This document shows, one piece after another, positions 24,601 to 34,859 of a stretch of DNA of 64,000 bases. The position numbers were made by a program, and so were the translations under genes. How positions within the stretch are numbered: position 1 is the stretch's first letter; every line of letters starts with the position of its first letter. The notes beneath the pieces were generated by a model. It did not search any database and had not been told where the DNA came from. It saw only the letters and a program-made list of their open reading frames with translations. Origin of the DNA: Rehmannia glutinosa (taxonomy: Eukaryota > Streptophyta > Magnoliopsida > Lamiales > Orobanchaceae); the NCBI GenBank assembly GCA_016081115.2, contig CM071925.1, positions 10,272,441 through 10,336,440 on the forward strand, in the 5' to 3' direction.

Positions 24601-25306
24601 GCACCTCCTTCATTCTGAACAGAACAAATTAAAACGGCAAAATCATGAGAACATATTATAATGTTAATGTTTTTTATTTTTTTCCCAGAGTTGGAACTTT
24701 ATTATAATTTTTTGCTTCAAACACCATATATATATATGAGCAAGTCTCTTGTGAGGCAGTCTCATGGATCTAAATCAGTGAGACGGACCTCCCAAAACTC
24801 CGTCTTGAAAACATGAACCATGAAAATAAATTTAAAAATAATAATGAACCATGAAGAAACAAAAATAAACCCTAAAAACATGAACCATGAAGAATAAACC
24901 GAAAAATAAAAATAAACCCAAAAATAAAAAATAAACCCTAAAAAAACTAAAAATCCTAAAAACTCAAATCAATTAAAAATAAACCTAAGAAACAAAATAA
25001 ACCCTAAAAAAAACAAATATAAACCCTAAGAAAAATAAAATCTGAAAAAAAAAACTTTTAAAACTTTGTACAGGGCTCCGTCTCACGGATCTAAATCATG
25101 AGGACGTCTCCATATGAGTTTTGCCTATATATATATATATATATAATTATTGGGTTTTCAAATATTTGAATCGAGTGATGAGTACAAACCTGGTAAGCAG
25201 AGGTACCAGTTCCGAAAACAAAATCATCTGGAAAATGGTTACGAGTAATGTTGCTGAATTCATTTTCAATGGTCGTAGATGGAACTATTATTGAGCCACT
25301 AGCCAT
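18622..25306 (-). CDS. Family 1 beta-glucosidase (raucaffricine/strictosidine glucosidase-like)
   Basis: Thirteen exons, the usual plant GH1 number: 25306-25190, 24614-24545, 24137-24079, 23962-23887, 23698-23621, 23408-23322, 22534-21989, 21371-21253, 20990-20773, 20649-20618, 20027-19910, 19816-19708, 18820-18622. The protein begins MASGSIIVPSTTIENEFSNI with no obvious signal peptide, then FPDDFVFGTGTSAYQ. The acid/base Glu is in TLNEPW (exon 7) and the nucleophile Glu in YITENG (exon 11). GYFAWSWCDNFEWKDGY is the aglycone/glucose site, where most members read SLLDNFEW. The role would be hydrolysis of a glucoside of a specialised metabolite, but the substrate cannot be told. Exon 7 is 546 bases, about twice normal, with a Ser/Asn/Lys-rich insert of about 80 residues before ARNLLLAHAAAV. 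Exons 6 and 7 are each one base short of frame. All other exon phases agree. Confidence 0.85.
18870..19043. mobile_element. Mutator-type MITE, family M1 copy B
   Basis: This lies in the last GH1 intron. Its ends are AAACAACCCTTCAAGTTTAG and, inverted, AATTACAAAAACTACCCTGG, the same termini as copies C-E. Both half-elements carry the AAACT(T/C)...AATTA words inverted relative to each other. Confidence 0.5.
19048..19482. mobile_element. Foldback MITE with GGACCAAAATTGC words
   Basis: Long imperfect inverted repeat. The left arm starts GCTTAATTACAATTTTGGTC and the right arm, inverted, GGTTTAATTGCAGTTTTGGT. GGWCCAAAATTGC words recur several times in each arm in opposite orientation. It lies in the last GH1 intron. 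No clear target duplication was seen. Confidence 0.6.
20077..20547. mobile_element. Mutator-type MITE, family M1 copy C, 9-bp target duplication
   Basis: The element starts GGGATAATTACAAAAACTGT and ends, inverted, GGGACAATCACAAAACTCCC. It is flanked by an exact 9-bp duplication TAATCAATT (20068-20076 and 20548-20556), the hallmark of Mutator insertions. It lies in the intron between exons 11 and 10 of the GH1 gene. It has no coding capacity. Confidence 0.85.
21409..21654. mobile_element. Mutator-type MITE, family M1 copy D
   Basis: Left part GTTAATTGCAAAACTTACCA and right end, inverted, AAAGTACAAAAATTATCCCT, with internal ATTACAAATACC words. It lies in the intron between exons 8 and 7 of the GH1 gene, immediately before copy E. 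The ends are approximate and no target duplication was identified. Confidence 0.5.
21665..21939. mobile_element. Mutator-type MITE, family M1 copy E, 9-bp target duplication
   Basis: The element starts GGAATAATTACAAAAACCCC and ends, inverted, TGGATAATTACATAAAAAAA. An exact 9-bp duplication TTAAATTTA flanks it (21656-21664 and 21940-21948). It is in the same GH1 intron as copy D. Confidence 0.8.
22603..22919. mobile_element. Non-autonomous CACTA-like element copy 1
   Basis: It contains the words GTAAAGTGTAG, AAAATCATTG(C/T)AGGTAAATA and TTTCTGTCGGTAAATTT that also occur at 24222-24522 and 26404-26722. Its ends are weak here (GAAAAAGTCAGTTTA on the left, TTTTTCTTAAAGTG on the right). It lies in the GH1 intron between exons 7 and 6. 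Confidence 0.55.
24222..24522. mobile_element. Non-autonomous CACTA-like element copy 2
   Basis: The left end is CACTATAAAAAAATC and the right end TTTTTTTAGTG, near-inverted. The interior shares GATAACTGTAAAGTGTAG and CATTGTAGGTAA words with the copies at 22603 and 26404. It lies in the GH1 intron between exons 3 and 2. Confidence 0.6.
24736..25126. mobile_element. Inverted-repeat element with A-rich CCCTAAA-containing core
   Basis: The arms GTCTCATGGATCTAAATCAG and, inverted from the right side, CTCATGATTTAGATCCGTGAG face each other around a core rich in AAATAAACCCTAAAAA units. It lies in the first GH1 intron. An (AT)n run (25127-25144) adjoins it. Confidence 0.55.
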
Positions 25307-25419
25307 AGTGGGACTACACTTTCTGAGAATGAAGATAAGGAAAACGACTATACTTTTATTGTATAATAATAAATGATAGAGGATTTTTGGATTGAAGAAA
25401 TCAAAGAGCTAGTTCATGT

Positions 25420-25428
25420 ATTTATAGG
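25420..25428 (-). promoter_or_regulatory. TATA box of the GH1 gene
   Basis: The minus strand reads CACCTATAAATACATG about 115 bases upstream of the ATG at 25306, a good plant TATA box at a suitable distance. Confidence 0.6.
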
Positions 25429-26403
25429 TGTTTAAAATGGCTTGTCACGTAGTAGCTAGTGAGAATGCAAGGTTAGGTTTTTTAGAATCATTTATCAATA
25501 TTATTTTCGTGTTCACACGTCTTTGTTTTTTATGTAATTTTTAGATTATGTTTTTTTTTTTTTTGTTAGAAAGATGATAGATAGTTTCGACCATTTTTTC
25601 TTCCATATATATCCAAGTCAATATTTTATATTCAGTTTAATTCGATATTGTATATGAAGAAAACAAAAAGTTTTGACTTTTGACTTCTGAGTAATATTTA
25701 CAAATAGCTTCCAAAATAATTAATAAAACTTAAGGGTAAGATTCACTTTATAACCCCTTGTACTATTGGGTTTGTATCAAATACCCCATTTACTATTAAA
25801 ACCTTCAAATAATGCCCTTTAAGTCAATAACAATTATATTGATGGACAAAGTTACCCTTGATTTAAATAAAAGTCTAAAATATGTTACCTTGCTCTATTA
25901 TAAACTATAAATACTTTGTCGCTCTATAATTGAATATCAGTTAATCTAATCACACATTTTGTATTAGTCCAAGTGACTACGAAAATCTAGAAGGGGATGA
26001 ATAGATTTCCCCAATTTTTCAGATTTTTCCTCTCTTTTTCGAATATGTGAAAAACTCTCAAGAATGTAAAAGATAGTAAGAAGAATGAACACAATGACTT
26101 ATAGTGGTTCGACTCACCTAGAGCTTAATCCACTACCGCCTGGTATATCCGATCGAATGATTTATGAAAAGAAAGTTTTTAAATCGATACCAAACGATTA
26201 CAACTCAACTAGAAGAGCACAAAACTCTTCTTACACCAACAAGTACTTGAAGAGCACAAAACTCTTCAACACCTAGCTAGTCTAATCAACCATGTGTGTT
26301 CTTACCAAAAGAACACTTAACAAATAAGTTTTGTTTTGGATGATTTGATCAATTAAGATTATACCTCAAATAAATTTATACAACTTTGAAAGTGCAAGTG
26401 TAT

Positions 26404-26722
26404 CACTCAAGAAAATTCCAGGTTCTGAAGCCGGAGAATTTATCGTAAATGATTTTGTCACTAAATTTTACAATTACTTACAGAATACCTACAAAATAAA
26501 AAATATCATTTTCCCTCAAATTAAACCAACAAATTACCGATGATTAACGGTTTTTCAATTACCCAGCATTATCCGTAGGTATTTACCAATAGTTTTAGAT
26601 TCAGTAGGTAAATATTTTACCTACAATGGTTTTACCTACAATGATTTTACCTACACTTTACAATTTTCTTAACATTTACCTACAAAATTTTACGTAGGTA
26701 AACCTGGTTTTTTCTTGTAGTG
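26404..26722. mobile_element. Non-autonomous CACTA element copy 3, with TAT target duplication
   Basis: The left end CACTCAAGAAAATTCCAGG and the right end, inverted, CACTACAAGAAAAAACCAGG are terminal repeats of CACTA type. The 3-bp TAT at 26401-26403 and 26723-26725 is the expected target duplication. It is inverted relative to the copies in the GH1 introns. It is 319 bases long and non-coding. Confidence 0.8.
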
Positions 26723-29700
26723 TATCAAGAAATAAAGCCTAATAAGCAATATGTGAAAGTGTAGTGATTAGGCAATTACAACAAGATCAAAATAATTTTA
26801 TTCTAACATTTTTTTCATTGCCAATTTTACAAATATAATTAATCTTAAATTTAACTGAAATAAATAAATTAAAAATATAACTTTAATATTAAGAGAATAC
26901 ACTTCAAATTTTTGAAAATTATACACGTTACATAAATATATATTACAATTGCATTCAATATCTAGCTTTAGAATTAAATTAATATGGTCTTCAATGATAG
27001 ATTGCAGTGCGGAATCATGGGTGTATTCTAGACACTGTAGAATTTTCAAAATTGAAGACTTTAAACCGGTTTTAATTATTAACCTGGATGTTATGAATCT
27101 GTTCATAACTTTATATTTTATAATTTTTAACAGATTTATTTTTATCTTCTATCGAAGTAATCTTTTTTTATAAAACAAACAAACGAAGCTCTATATTCAG
27201 AAAGCACTACATATTAACGTTTTACTTGAAAATAATAAGCAATTAATATAAATTTTTTAATTGATGATCAAATTTGTTTTCATTGATTTAATAACTCATC
27301 AATCAAAACAAATTTTCGTTCTGGGACAAGAAAATAGGCAATGAGATTTGATATTCCTGAGTTGTGTTTTATCTCCTATTTCCGTGCATGGATGATTACC
27401 ACGTGTTTTTTAACGAATATCACTTGACTTATTAAAATCCACAATTTATGCTTAAAAATTAATATTGTAATTTTTTAAATACTTGACAATATATAATCCG
27501 TGTTGTAGAATAGAAGATGAAATACAATTTTGAAATAAAACATTTCTTTCGAGAAAAAACATACATTAGAGTTGAGTAATCGACATTATGAGATATATAA
27601 AACATTAAATACTCTTCATTAGCTACACCAGTGGAAAAACCGTACCTACACTTCTTGAATGCAGCATAATTCATTAAAATCACACCTGAATCCTATCTGT
27701 TTTCTTGTCTAGTGTAGACACTTGTGAACTGTCATTATTTTTTTCCATAACTTTGGTAGACTTGAATTAATGACTTATCAACAACCATCTTTTAAAATTA
27801 ATAAATAAAGTTGACTAAAGATAATTATTATTTGTTTATTGTTTTTACACAGTCGTGTTCTATCATGATAAAAAAAATCTTGTTTCTAAGATTCGATAAT
27901 GAACACATGCTCACATATATGGAAATAACAGATCGTGACAAACCGTGCAGGGATAAGAAAGTTAATTCCTTATGGTCACGAATTTGATGTAAACAATGGA
28001 ATCGTGACAAACTGTGTAGGGTTAAGAAAATTCCCTTCTCCCTGGTAGGGATGTCAACGGGCGGGTCCAAGTAATAGCGTAACCAATCCACGAAAGTGAA
28101 GTTGACCGAATGAAAAACTATTAAAAAAATTGTATAATTAATTATAGTTTTTTTATTTTTTAAATTCTTAATAAAATTAAATAAACAAATAGAAAAAAGG
28201 TTGGGGCTCAAGTTGGCCTTCTTGTCTCTGCCTAGAGATGTTAAACGGGCTGGCTCTAGCGGTTTCGGGCTAAACGGACCGCTATTAAATGGTCCGACAA
28301 TATTGGAATCTTACCGTAACCATAACCATATCGGGCTAAATTTAAACGGACCGCATTATCGGGCTATAAGTCAAAAAACTAAAAACTATATATTTAAATC
28401 TTAAATTTTAAACTTGAACATATATAACATTTTAAGTGAAAGTATTCATTATAAAAAGTCATGCATAGTTTATAGTTATACAATATTAATAAAATAATAA
28501 AATATAAATTTATTATGATCTAAATTTTAAAAATAATACTATAATACTAAAGATAGCATTATTTATCCATATACAATGGAAAAATTAATACCTTTTTTTT
28601 TTGAAATTATTCATATGACTATAAGTCATAATTTTTAAAATTATATATTTAAATCTATTAAAGATGGTGAGATGTGATCGAATTTGAAAAAAATATTTAA
28701 TAATATGTAATATTACTAAATATTTAGTAATAGATAATATGTAATAAACTAGATATATAATAGTAGAATTAGTATATATATATATTAATATATATTACTT
28801 TTAAAAAGTTTGCTTAATTTCCACTGTCCTTGATCAACTCCGAGATTCATATGGAGCGTTGACGAATGAGGACGATACATAAAAGATGGGCAACCATATT
28901 AAGAGTAATTTTATATGTCACCGTAAAAATTATATACCTTTATTTCAGAATACTTTCAAAATTGCAACACGACATGTCCTTGTCAAATATTATAAAAAAA
29001 TAGAGTATCAAATAAAAACAATTAACAGTGTCCTTACAATTTTAAATTCCGAATCAGTGTGCTTTAAATGCTAAGCACATGTCTTGTCTTCCTTAAAGTT
29101 CTATTCCGAATCAGTATGATACAAGCCGGAAAACTTGCACGGATCAAATGTTTGCAACATGATATTGTATTTTAATATTTGTATTGCATCCTGTATTTTT
29201 CTTAAGTAGAACAGCGGATAATAGGGGAAGTGGCATACACTCATATGAGATCGAACCGAGATTAATCACGCTGTCAATACAAGTTTCTAACATTGGACAC
29301 AAGCTTGATCCTTATTTCATCTTGTATTTTATACAATATATAAATGTCTTTAATTCCGTGCAAGTTGAATTTGGTCCAATTACTTTTTGTTACATTTAAA
29401 TTTGCACACGAATAAGATTTATACAACATAACATATTTATTATTATATGAAATATGAATGCAACAAAAATTTGGATCGAAATTTTTAAAATAAATTTATA
29501 ATTTTTAAAATGTTACTGACTGATTATTTCTTGCTCCAAAAGATTATTATTGTTAATTTATAGTAAGCACGAGCATTGCTATTACTTCTGGATCTGATTG
29601 ACGTGTCAACCGCAACAAAATTTAGGTTGGTAAACAACCACATTACATACGAAATTCTTTTAGTCTGCTATGGTATGTGTTGGTCTTCTATCATACTTCT

Positions 29701-29815
29701 AAACTATTATTCATTATTATTTAAGCATATACTGCTGTTAGTTTAGGATTTCGACTGACTTGTGAACCACTAGAAATTTCAGACTGGTAATTACATATGA
29801 CAATTGTTTTTTTTT

Positions 29816-29895
29816 AAGTACAAGGGTCTCGGAGGGCGAGAATGGTGAAATTATATCATATGTCAATGATCTGAATCACAAATGCTTAACCAACT
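29816..29895 (-). mobile_element. Possible tRNA-derived SINE fragment
   Basis: CCAACTAAGCTAC at 29890-29902 is the reverse complement of an A-box-like GTAGCTTAGTTGG. The expected B-box side at about 29830-29850 is degenerate. Only a weak call. Confidence 0.25.
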
Positions 29896-30322
29896 AAGCT
29901 ACATATGACAAATTTAAGTTTGGTATTGATTGCTAATATTTAGTTATCTTATGTCAAATCTTTAAATAACTCAAAAAACCTAAATTGAATGTATCCAACT
30001 CTATAGGTACTTATTTATATTTATACAATATTTCAATCAACTAACATTATAAATGTTATATTATATGGTGCAAAATACCCGATTTTGCTTTGCAATTAAA
30101 TATTTGAATTGGTCAATTAATATGCAACATTACAGCCAATGCAGTTGAATTATGTGAAAGAACCCAAAAAATGCAAGTATGTGATTGATTTATTTATTAA
30201 GTGATATCAATTTCACTTCACGAAAAAAAGATGGTCGTTAGGATGAGATAATTTCTAGCATAAGTAACGAGTAATAATGACCCAATTACTAAACATATGT
30301 TTGGAGTAAATACACTTTGGAC

Positions 30323-30940
30323 TAGGGGGTCGTCAATTTACGACACGACACGATAAAGACGACACCTAAAACGACACGAAAATAGCGGGTTAGTGTTTAG
30401 CGCTTGCGTGTTCGTGTCCTTATCGTGTCGACACGATAAGGACCACGAAAATTTCGTGTCGTGTTCGTGTTTTATCGTGTTTACACGATAGTGACACGAA
30501 CACGATAGTGACATTACGATAATGACACGACCATACCTAACACAATAAAGACACGATAATGACACGTTTCGCATTAGCGACACGATAATGACCGCGACAC
30601 GAGCACGATAAGGATACGATAATGACACATTTATTTAGTGACACGATAAAGACACGATAACCTGATATTTTGTATATTTATGTCGTGTATTTTCATGTAA
30701 AATCGTGTCATATCGTGTAATTTGTTATCGTGTATTAACGTGTAAATCATTTTCTTTTTATTTTTGACTTATCGTGTCACTATCGCGGTCGGTCGTAATG
30801 GTCGACACGAAAATTTTCGTGTTAGGTCGTGTCGGAGCCGGAGATCCTTATCGTGTCGTGTTCGTGTTTGCCCTTTATCGTGTCGTGTTGTTATCGTGTC
30901 GACCCTAAAACCGACACGATAACACGATTTGACACCCCTA
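30323..30940. mobile_element. hAT-type MITE built of ACACGAT/ATCGTGT words
   Basis: The termini TAGGGGGTCGTCAA and, inverted, TAGGGGTGTCAA are flanked by an exact 8-bp duplication CTTTGGAC (30315-30322 and 30941-30948), diagnostic of hAT insertion. The 618-bp interior is a large imperfect inverted repeat. The left half is mostly GACACGATAA words and the right half TTATCGTGTC words, more than thirty in all. A perfect 24-bp palindrome centred on GTCGAC lies at 30418-30441. It has no coding capacity. Confidence 0.85.
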
Positions 30941-31129
30941 CTTTGGACACCATTTATATTGGGCACGCGCGGGCTAGTAATTGGTAGATTTGGGCTTACG
31001 ACTTTAAAATCTTATTCACCACAACTTGGACCATTTAAGATTTGGGCCATAGCTTAACCGCCAACTTGAGAGCTGGTTTACATGGGCTTGGTGCGGCTTG
31101 ACCCACTTGACTTTCTTTCTTGGATAATG

Positions 31130-31173
31130 TCAAACAGGTTTGGAATTGTCTTTATTTTGGGTTTAAAAATCTT
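31130..31173 (+). mobile_element. 5' stub of the interrupted LINE
   Basis: VWNCLYFGFKNL, read here, continues in frame into HYKLIRVKQRL at 52319 if one copy of the 9-bp duplication AAAAATCTT is kept. That places the LINE on both sides of the 21-kb insertion. The upstream start is uncertain. No endonuclease domain is present, so the LINE was probably 5'-truncated. Confidence 0.55.
31165..31173 (+). repeat. Left 9-bp target duplication of the MULE tandem
   Basis: AAAAATCTT, identical to 52310-52318 at the other end of the 21-kb insertion. Nine bases is the Mutator target-duplication length. Confidence 0.8.
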
Positions 31174-31993
31174 GGGAAAAGGACGGGGGAAAAGGACACA
31201 AATACCCGATTTTGGAGACCCAATACCAAGAAAATGCCCACCGGCAGGATGTTTCTAAAAATGGCCGATTTGGCCAAATTGTTCCCAAATATACCCAACT
31301 CAAAGCAGATTAGGACAAAACTACCCAATCTTCAAGATCTTCGGTGGTGCGGCGTTTCCCCTCCAAAAATCACGGTCGATCATCAAACAGGATCTCTCGA
31401 TAAAAATACAATCCCGAATATTAACGAAAAACAGAGAGGGAAGAGCGCAGATTCGAGGAAACACGGATCGAAGGAAAAAAAACCGGGTGTTAGAGATCAC
31501 AATTCAAGATCAATATCGAGGAAGAAGAAGACCAAAACAGTGAAAAAACACGATTTGTTTATCTTGTTAAGAAAATACCTTATTTAGATATATTTCATGA
31601 TTTTCTGATTGAAATTTAGGATTCAATGTGTATTGACTAAGATTGAAATTGAATTGAACGTAATTTTGCATGCATATCCAAAAACCTGGAAGTTGTAAGC
31701 TTCAAAATACTTATTTAGTTGAATTATGATCCAAAATCCTACAAACATTGCTTCTCGTGATTATTTAAGAATAAAACGTGTCAACTGGAAAAATCGAATA
31801 CGATAGATTACGTGATTGTTTCACATATGTTTCTTTCTTGTTTCACATATGTTTCTTTTATGTTTCACAATTGTTTCGTTCGCCTAATACAACACATTGC
31901 TTCTTGACTTACATAAACATTGTTTCATTCATGTTTCATTTATGTTTCGTTTATGTTTCACTTAGCCGACTATTCATCGAAATCCACAGTTGG

Positions 31994-34383
31994 ATGGAGC
32001 AAATCCCAGCTGTAGTATACCACAATGGACAATGGGGAGAAAATGGAGAGTACATGAACTTTGAGATAACAAGAATACTCATTCCACTGGACAACACATT
32101 CAGCACACTAAGGGGGATCTTAGAACAACAAATTCAATACAAGAAAGATATGGAAGATATGCAGATTAGATACAAATTGACAGAGACTCTGCCACCATTG
32201 AAAATAGAAAGTGATTACAATCTCAAATTCTACCTGGAAGTGAAAAGCAAAAAACAGGTGGATGAAGTTCCCTTTGTGCATAGATATAGTAAGAAACGAA
32301 CCGAGTTTGGAAATAACAACACAACAAAATGTAATGAGGAAGGAACCAACAAAGATGTCTATAGAGAGCTCTTTGAAGGAAAACATGGACGAACGCGATT
32401 GACTACATCGACTATGCAAACCTCATTAGAAATGTGGTCGGAGAAGAAGACTCAATGGGAATTCAAGAAACTACACATCTTTGAAGAAGAATTTCAAAAG
32501 GGGGATATCTACAACACCAAGGAGGAATTGATCAAATTACTCATTTGCTTTGCCTTGAAAAATCATTTCCAATATAAGGTGAAGAGGTCGTGCAACGAAA
32601 TACTACGTAAAAATCGTATAAATGAAAATTGCAATTGGCATTTGAAAGCATCTTCCACATCGGGTACAAAAACATTCATAGTAAGAGAGCACGAAAGAAC
32701 ACACACATGTATGCTCGATAAGAGGATGAGCGACAATAGGCACGCCACAACAAAAATAGTTGGGGACCTTATCAAATCAAAGTACCTCAACAACATCAAA
32801 ACAGTCCACACGCCGGATATAATTAGAGACATGAAAGACGAGCATGGAATAAGTCTCGACTACAAAAGGCGTGGAGATCGAAAGAAAAAGCGGCTGGAGG
32901 TAATAAGGGGAGGTAGGATGAGTCTTATCGAAACTAAAAGCTTACTTGTACATGTTGGAGAAACGAATCCGGGTCGATGATCGAAATAGTAAGAAAGGAG
33001 GATAACACGTTCCTCTTCTCGTTCATGGCTACCAAAGTGCATCGATAAAAGGATGGAATCGCAGCCTTTTTTGTTATTGTTGTTGACGATGCGTTCCTCA
33101 AAGCAAGCTATGGGGAACTTTGTTGTCTGCTGCACACGGGATGGCAATGGGAGCATTTTCCCATTGGCTTTTACATGTAGTGGATTACGAGAATGATGGG
33201 AGTGGTTGTGGTTTTTCACAAAGATAAGACAAACCTTTGGACTCGGGGAAGGGATGTGCATAGTCTCGCATGCAGACACATGAGTATCGAGACAAAGATA
33301 AAGGAGGTACACAATGTAAAATTTTTCTTTATATGATGTTTCATGTTTGTTTCATATATGTTTCTTTCATGTTTCACATATAGTTTCAAAAATTTCTCAC
33401 AAGTATATTATTTTAACGATCGGTATATCCCGAGGTCTCTCACGGCTGTGCACGTATCATCTTGAACAATTTGAAGGCAAACTTCAAAAGGAAAACAAAT
33501 GAAATACGAGATCCGTTCATAGCAAGCAATGACAAAAGCATACACGAATGAAGAGTTCCAAAAGCAAATGTACGCACTTGTGACATAAACAAAAAATTAG
33601 ACTCTATTTGTCAAACATCGACTACGAGAAATGGACAAGACTCCTTTGTCGAGCAAACGATACTTTGTCATGACCTCAAACATAGCGAGAATCATCGAAT
33701 GCGGCGGCGGTGGCGGGAGAGACCTCACAGGTAACAACTTTGCTCGAATACTTGAGATCTTTAGTTCAAGATTGGACGTGCGGACATCGATTGAAGCAAA
33801 ATCAACATTCTGGGGATGACAAAAAGAGTGAAGAGTATATGGGGAAAAACTACACCATTTCACTAAATTTAAGGGTAATTTAATGCAAACTTTCATCGAT
33901 TGCTACATTGTTTCAAACATGTTTCTTATATGTTTCATTTATGTTTTAGGTGAAGCGATCAAATGACTTTATCTTCAAAGTCACAGAAGCTGAGAATATA
34001 TTTGTTGTGGACCTGGAAAAAAGGACTTGAAGGAAACAATGGAAGCAGCTTATTTGGAAATTCCATGCCCACATGCTTTAGCGGTAGTAAAAGATTTGAA
34101 TGCAGATCCGTACCAATACTGCTCGTCAAACTACATGAAGGAAACAATGGAAGCAGCTTATTTGGAAACACTGTACCCAATCCCATATGAAGGTACCTGG
34201 GTCCTACCAGAAGAAATCAACACAATGGTGATTCTACTGCCGGAGGGCAAGGCAAAATCTGGAAGGCCAAAGAAAAGGAGACACAAGGCAGCTTGGGAGA
34301 AAAGCGCCAAGAGCAAATGTGGTAGATGTGGGGATCCTGGTCATAATAGAAAAACATGTAGGAATCAACCAAAAACAAAATAG
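31994..34383 (+). pseudogene. Mutator-like transposase (mudrA/Kaonashi type), unit 1, broken
   Basis: The reading from ATG 31994 starts MEQIPAVVYHNGQWGENGEY, a PB1-like N-terminal domain of MULE transposases. The MuDR DNA-binding domain follows at about residues 176-250 (EELIKLLICFALKNHFQYKV to EHERTHTCML). It stops at 32980. The DDE region (about 33050-33320) survives only as shifted pieces such as VVDDAFLKASYGELCCLL and HMSIETKIKEV. The tail frame (34027-34383) holds CPHALAVVKDLNADPYQYCS, half of a SWIM finger, an RPKKRRHKA basic patch, and an intact knuckle CGRCGDPGHNRKTC. The first two SWIM ligands are overwritten by a copy of downstream sequence. The protein cannot be active. Confidence 0.8.
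34028..34168 (+). repeat. 33-bp direct repeat inside the unit 1 SWIM region
   Basis: 34028-34060 and 34136-34168 are identical over 33 bases (both begin TGAAGGAAACAATGG). In unit 2 the first site instead holds the normal CTCNKFQMNE codons. This looks like a local template switch that copied the downstream segment over the SWIM cysteines. Confidence 0.85.
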
Positions 34384-34769
34384 GACTCATAGTAAAATAT
34401 TACTATTACGAATATACGTGTAATTGATACAACTTCCACATATATAAAATCAAAAGCAAATTGTTTCTATATTGTTTCAAATATGTTTCTTACAATAAGA
34501 TGACAAGATAAATATTTGTTTCGAATGTGTTTCAGATATGTTTCTATTGTACAACGAAAACATTTACCAGGTTGAACCATAAGAAACGTAACACAAAATG
34601 CAAAATAATTTGAATCCCAAACAAAGCAACATCAATACATTAATCGAAAAACATCTCGTAACAAATGCCGCAAATTGTTCAAAAACATACAACCAAGAAA
34701 ATCTAATCGATAATCAAAACAGCCAATCTTTTGGTCAAAATCATCCAAGGAAGACTATTATAAATACCA
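34384..34769. other. Convergent spacer of MULE unit 1
   Basis: Non-coding DNA between the 3' ends of the transposase and Ulp1-like genes. It includes several TGTTTC(A/T)..ATGTTTC words (34460-34550). No gene. Confidence 0.5.
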
Positions 34770-34859
34770 AATACCCCATAATACTAAAACTACCAAAATT
34801 AATACAAATTTGTTCAGGTGATTATACAATTTATCAGGATTTTCGTAATAACAATTCCC

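Larger units (their letters stand above)
25430..30314. other. Gene-poor AT-rich spacer
   Basis: Apart from the CACTA-like element (26404-26722) and a possible SINE fragment (29816-29895), I see only AT-rich sequence. Two stretches near 28046 and 28230-28375 contain GATGTCAACGGGCGGG- and GATGTTAAACGGGCTGG-type words typical of hAT MITE termini, but I cannot pair the ends. No gene was supported. Confidence 0.5.

Noticed and set aside
28201..28404. Open frame with GLNGPLLNGP-like repeats
   Set aside because: The repeats come from hAT MITE-type CGGGCTAAACGGACCG words, not from a protein gene.
30323..30940. A CRISPR-like or satellite array
   Set aside because: Words are irregular, in both orientations, and enclosed by hAT ends with an exact 8-bp duplication in a plant genome.
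30338..30966. Arg/Ser-rich open frames on the minus strand
   Set aside because: They are translations of the ACACGAT array of the hAT MITE.
31120..31587. A 155-codon open frame on the plus strand
   Set aside because: It starts in the LINE stub and runs through the MULE terminus and AT-rich DNA. The translation has no domain and crosses an insertion junction.
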